64,000 bases of DNA from NCBI RefSeq assembly GCF_019393635.1, contig NC_057863.1, positions 625,436,291 through 625,500,290 of the forward strand, read 5' to 3'. Origin of the DNA: Dromiciops gliroides. Its lineage: Eukaryota; Chordata; Mammalia; Microbiotheria; Microbiotheriidae. This document shows positions 48,601 through 54,600 of this stretch, piece by piece; position 1 is the first letter of the stretch; each line of letters begins with the position of its first letter. The translations under genes were made by a program, and so were the position numbers. The notes beneath the pieces were generated by a model. The model was given only the letters and a program-made list of their open reading frames with translations. It did not search any database and had not been told where the DNA came from.

Positions 48601-51600
48601 GAGCCTGAGGCAGTGACTGTGACCTCCGCAGGTTGCTAGAGTTTCTTTCCTACTGTTTTCAATCTTATTTCCCTTTCAAAGACCAGATACCGACTCATTC
48701 CACATTTGCATGAAATGTAAACGTTGCATTTTGGCCACAGATGCCCTTTGAGCTGCTTCTGAGCTTGTCTCTGCATCATGCTCATGGCTTCTCTGGACTT
48801 GGAGTTTTGCCTTTCCACAGGTGCCCAGGTTCATTAATACACATTACTAATGATGGCATTTCCCCATTGAGCTTTCTTCATGTCCCATTGCATGTGGCCT
48901 TCTGAAACCCCCAAGGGCAGCTTTGGGAGTCTCTGTCTCCCCCTGCAGGGCCCAGCCTAGAAATACAGCGAAGCCCTTCCCTCCTGCTTGGGCGGCCAGG
49001 CTTTTCCTGGCATGATTCGTTTCTTGATGTGGCGTTTATCCTTAGGAGTAAGTGGTGAGCATGGAGTTTCCTTGGACGCCCAGGATAATTGGCTTACTGA
49101 AGCCCAATCTGGAGACAGAGGGTGCTTCCAAAAACAAACCTCTTTCTGGCTCCCGACCAGTTTAGGGACAGGGTCTCTTTTACCTTGGTTGGGATTTCTG
49201 GGACTTGGGGGATCTGATCCCATTTCAGTCTGTGATGCTTTGTGTCTGCTCTCTGTAGGTCTGTTGGTTCTTTGCCGGCAGCGGTAGTGTTAAGTGAGTT
49301 TAGCTAAAAGGCATCTCTCTATCTGCATCAGCTGCACTGAAGTGGACTTCCATGGTTTTTTAGGAGCGTCCTTATTACCTTCCTCATCACGGCTTGCCAA
49401 GGATATACTGAAATTAGTTGGTGTTCCCAGAGCCTGCAGTCATTGGAGTGGCTTGGGGAAAGGCAAAAAAAAGGAGATCTCTGTTAATTATCACAGTCAG
49501 GTGACTAAGGACCTAACGTGAAAGTGCATTTCCATCTCTAGATAATTCTGCTGCATCTCGAGTCATTGTTCAGAAAGCTCAGGCTGAGTCTTCCTTGGGC
49601 AGAGGCAAGGATGCTGCCTGGTCCTCTGAGGAAGCAGCTCAGGAGCCAGAAGGCTGCTTGCTTGTCCTCACCTTGTCATTCAGGGTCCCCCCTCCCCTCT
49701 TTCCTCCTCCTTCTCCAGGTCACATGCATGGTCACCATTGTGCTTCTGTGTAACCACAATGCTAACCGGAATGGTTGTGAGCTAACCCGCATGTCCACCT
49801 GATCTGTCTTCCATTGGTAACACCTCAGTGCAGAATAAATAGCAAGAGGTAGGGACGTACTCACTTCTCCTTTCTTCCTGTCTCAAAGGTGGTGAGCTAC
49901 ACATGGCTCAGTTTTTCCGAGGTAATCTGGCTGGTTTAATGATTCGCTCTGGGAAACTGGAAAACAAGAAGGTGATTGACTGTCTGTACACCTGCAAAGA
50001 AGGGCTCGATCTGCGAGTGACCGATAGCAGAGGCGTGAAGGTAAAATGGCCATTGGCTCTGAATCCATCAGTGATGAGACTGAAGGGAGAGAGGAGGTGA
50101 CGTTACTATTTAGAAAGTTGTTTTCATTGAAATGGTAGTGCACGGAAGGGCTTTCCTCCTAGTTCTGCTTCTAAGAATGCCCTCTATTCATTTTAGCCTC
50201 TGCAGAGAATTGGCTCCCTTAGCACAGGTGACCCTGGCTAGATTTCTGGTGTCTCTTTCCCTTAAGCATGGCCTGCTCTTTGCTCCTCCAGCCCGCCTTG
50301 CCATCCAGAACTGTCTGCATTTTATTTCTTATTTTGGAATGACTAGATCCAAGTAAACCCCAGCCGGTCGGTGCTGACTCTGGAAGGAGATGATATAGAG
50401 CGATTTGATCAGGCCCTGCAGCACATTTCCTACCTGAATTCTCGACAGTTCCCCACGCCAGGGATCCGCAGGCTGAAGATCACCAGCACCATCAAGTAGG
50501 CCTTAGCCTTTCTCAGGAGACCTTGTCTTTGCACAGTGATGGGCAGTGGAGCATAGCCCGGGACAGGCTATGGGTGGGATGGAGGTCTGGGCTTATGGGA
50601 AATTTCAAGTGAGCTTTCAGTTTTAGTAGTGCTTGCATGCCTGAGGCTGCATCTGTCACATTCATGTGCCCATTGCTAAAATGTCACGATTTGAAGTCTG
50701 GTAACAAAGGATTGTGGGGCTGTGTCCTCTTCCCCTTGAAATAGCCATCTCAGACGCTTCACCAGTTTGGCTTGGGACTGACCCTGCCTTGTGTCTGACT
50801 GCAGATGCTTCAGTGAAGAGGCCTGTATGTCAATCCCTCTCGTGGATGGCTACGTGATGGTTTTACAGCCAGAGGAGCCCAAAGTCAGCTTGACCGGCAT
50901 TAACCACTTTGCTCGGGCGGCTTCAGAATTTGAAAGTGCCGAGGGCATCTCCCTGTTCCCAGAGCTTCGGATCATCAGTACCGTCACCCGGGAAGTAGAG
51001 CAGGACACAGATGGAGATGAGGACCCCACAGGTAACAACAGATCGGCCCCTTAACCTTCTCCAGCAGGAAACGGGCACCTTACTCAGTTGTGAATTCAGC
51101 TGCATTTGGCCCCTCTCTCAGTGATTCTGGAGATGACCGGATCTCTCTTACTTTCAGTTAGCCAGTAAATATCAGACATCTGCTCTATGTCAGGCTCTGC
51201 CCCAGGGTGCTTACAGTCGAACGGGAGAAATGGGGGATCATGAACCCAGTGAAGGCCTCTCCCTGGGGCTTGGGGAAGGCTTCCTCTAGGAGATAGGACT
51301 TGGCTCCAGCTGATAAAAGGGAGGCAGGGAAGCCAGGGGGCTGAGGTGAGGGGGGAAGCTTCCCGGGCCTGGGGGACAGCCAGGGAGAAGGCCCTGTCAC
51401 TGGACTGGAGAAGGAGGGAGGAAGAAGACTGAAGGGCCCATTTTGTGTTTGCTCCTGGAGGCACTAGGGAGCCCCAGGCCTTCATTGAGTAGCAGAGTGA
51501 CATCACTGGGTTGGTGTTTCAGGAAACTCATTTTAGTGGCCAAATGAAGGGTAGACTGGACAGGGAGAGGCCTGAGGCAGGCAGAGCCTCCCTCCCCTGT

Positions 51601-54600
51601 GGCTAGTGCGATAGTCTGGGTGTGAGGGGATGAGAGCCTGCACCCGGGGGGGGGGGGGCAGTTGTAAGGGTAGAGCGGGGCACGTTGGAGGGATGGCACA
51701 GAGCTGGAATCGAGAGGTCTCACAGAGAGTGAGGAGTTGGGGATGGCTTCTGGGTTTTGAGCCTGAGAGACTGGGAGGGGGGGTGTCCTGCGGTGATGGG
51801 GAGGGTTTAGGGGAGAAGGAATGGGTTTGGTTTGGGGTGTGTTGGATTGGAGATGTCTATTTGAGATAAATTTAGGATCTCGAACTGGGCGTCCAGTTTC
51901 AGATGGGAGATTGGAGGGCAGTGGAGAAGTTAGGGCAGGACAGGTCAGGTTGGGAATCATCAGCTCCTTCAATCCATGGGAGGTCACCAAGTGAAGTGTT
52001 GTAGAGGGAGGAGAGGAGAGGAGAGGGCTAGGACCGAGCCCTGAGCGACACCTCCAGGCAGAGGGAATGACCCAGACTAGGACCCAGCAGAGGAGAGGGA
52101 AGAGGCAGTCACATGGGTAGCAGGAGAACCAGGAGAGAGACGGGGGGGGGGGGGGGGGGGGGCAGGGAGCAGGGCTGAGAACAGGCCGCTGGGTTTCCTA
52201 GGTTTGATGAGCTTAGGAGCCCTGGTGAAATGTCTTCTTTGAGGGCATTTTCTGGGAAGTTGAGCTTCTCTGAGGTCAGATCCAAGAGAAAACAAAAATG
52301 GAGTTGGACTCAGGTCACCAGGCCTGGAGGAAAATAAAGTTGGTAGAACAGTATTCTCCAAAATCATCCCTTTGACACGTTTCACTTCACGTTGTGTCCA
52401 GCACTGTGTGTGTGGCTTTCTCCAGCTACTTCTTTATCCTTGAAAGTAGCAGTAAATAGCTTTTAAGGTCCCCTCTTGCCTGATGTGAGTCAAAGGGGAG
52501 TTTGGCTGAGTCCCGGGCCTGGGCTGGAGGGGCGGTGTGTCCTCCCAAGCAAAAAGGGCTAACTTTGATTTGGGAGGGAAAGTGGGGTGGCCTTTTTATT
52601 TTGAGTGTCTCTCCTAAAAGCCTCCTTTGGTCAAGGAAAATTTCAAGGCCCTCCTCCAAGCTTTCCAGGTCGTTGAGACAGACTGCACGTACTTTCTGGA
52701 ACCCTTTGCTCACATTCTCTTTTTTAGTCCAAGAGTCCTTGGTGTCTGAGGAAATCATGCACAACCTGGACACGTGTGAGGTCACGGTGCTGGGCGAGGA
52801 GCTGAATCCAGATCAAGAGAGTTTGGAGGTGGATATGGCTCGCCTGCAGCAGAAGGGCATCGAGATGAGCAGCTCCAACCTGGGCATCATCATCACAGGT
52901 GAGAGCGAAGCCCAGGAGGCGAGGCGGGGGGCGGCGGTGGCTTCCTCTTCTCCCTCCATCTTTCCCCTGCTCTGGTTCTCTGATCTGACCCCGTTCTGCT
53001 TCTGGGACTTAGGGAGATCAGGAGAAGTCTATACAGCAAGATTGCTCTCATCAGAAATTGACTGTGGGGCCTGGGATTTCTAATTGAATGCGCACAGGTG
53101 TTCTGCGCTCTGAACCCAGGATGCATTGTCCTGCTCGCTATGGAAGCCCTCCAATGGGCCTTCCTTGTGTCGGGAAATCTTACCAGCTGGCCGGGCTGTG
53201 ACAAGGGACTTTTCTACCTCCAGGTGTGGACACCATGGCCAGTTATGAGGAGGTGCTACATCTGGTGCGGTACCGGAACTGGCACGCTTCCACATCAGTG
53301 CTGGACAGGAAGTTCAAGCTGGTGTGCTCCGAACTGAATGGGCGCTATGTCAGCAACGAATTTCAAGTTGAGGTCCGTGTCTGAAAAAGGCCCAGACCTC
53401 CCAGGCTAGTGGGGTCAGCAGACTGAGCTGTGGGCCTTTCTCTGTCCTGATGCTGATCACTGGAGTTAGCTCACAAGCCCTAAGGTGGGGAGGTGGGGAG
53501 TGCATCTCAGTTTCCTTGACAGGGTTTGGAAGGCCTTTTCTTCCTTTCCATTGGTGGTCTCAGCCCACAGAAGGGGCAAGGAGGGGAGGTGGTGGTAAAA
53601 GGCAGCTGACAGATTGCCTCGGGCCCTGGTACTGGATCTGGGCGGTTTCTGGTGATCTGGCATGTGAGGGAATGAGTGTATGAATGTTGTCATGAGAAGA
53701 AATACTCAAAGGGAAATAAACGCATTTGTAGATGAGTCATCCCATCGGTCTGAGGCCCCTTTGAGGAGCATTGTAGTGATCACAAATAGGGGCTGCTCGG
53801 GCAACACGAGCCAGAGGCTGGGTCGCCTTTGGGATCTGAACAGACCTGCCTAGTTTTCTTACCAGATGGTCTGGGTGGGAGATGGGTCGGTTCACAGCCC
53901 CCTAGGAGTGGGTGACCAACTGGCTTTGTGCAGGCAGCATGTAACTGAGCTGAGGGAAAGCAGAGTTGATACTGCCTCTAATTGAAACAGTGCTGCTGTG
54001 GAGGAAAAGGCCGGGCTCTGTGGGTCTGAGGCTCTGTCTCCTCCTGCCCGAGAATCCCTGGCTGTGGCAAAGTCATATTCATTCTCATTCTCTCTCTCTC
54101 TCTCTCACAGGTGAGCGTCATCCATACAGCCAACCCAGTGGAACATGCTAACCACATTGCAGCCCAGCCTCAGTTTGTCCATCCTGTGCATCATTCATTT
54201 GTTGATCTCTCTGGCCACAGTCTAGCGAATCCCCACCCATTTTCAGGTAAGGGCATTAGTGCCACTCACTTTCAGTTGGGCATGTTGGCAGGGCTTTTAT
54301 TTCTGCTGCCCTTCTACTCCCTTCACGGCTCTTTGCAGTCAGATTAAGTAGCTGCTTTTGACCTAGAGAGATGCTATTCCTCTATCTGAAGTTGTTTTAA
54401 AATCATTCCTTTTTCTTTTTTGTCTCCTAGTTGTTCCCAGTACAGCCACTGTTGTGATTGTGGTATGTGTCAGCTTCCTCGTTTTCATGATCATCCTGGG
54501 GGTCTTCCGGATCCGGGCTGCGCACCAGCGAACCATGCGGGATCAGGACACGGGGAAGGAGAACGAGATGGACTGGGATGATTCTGCCTTGACCATCACA

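Larger units (their letters stand above)
51032..52727 (+). other. CLSTN1: CLSTN1 intron 14
   Basis: About 1.7 kb, mostly an old purine-rich LINE-like repeat plus two poly-G runs. Acceptor CTCTTTTTTAG. Confidence 0.85.

Noticed and set aside
52502..53083. 193-codon plus-strand ORF
   Set aside because: It is CLSTN1 exon 15 extended into both flanking introns; GT/AG boundaries and human similarity define the real exon.
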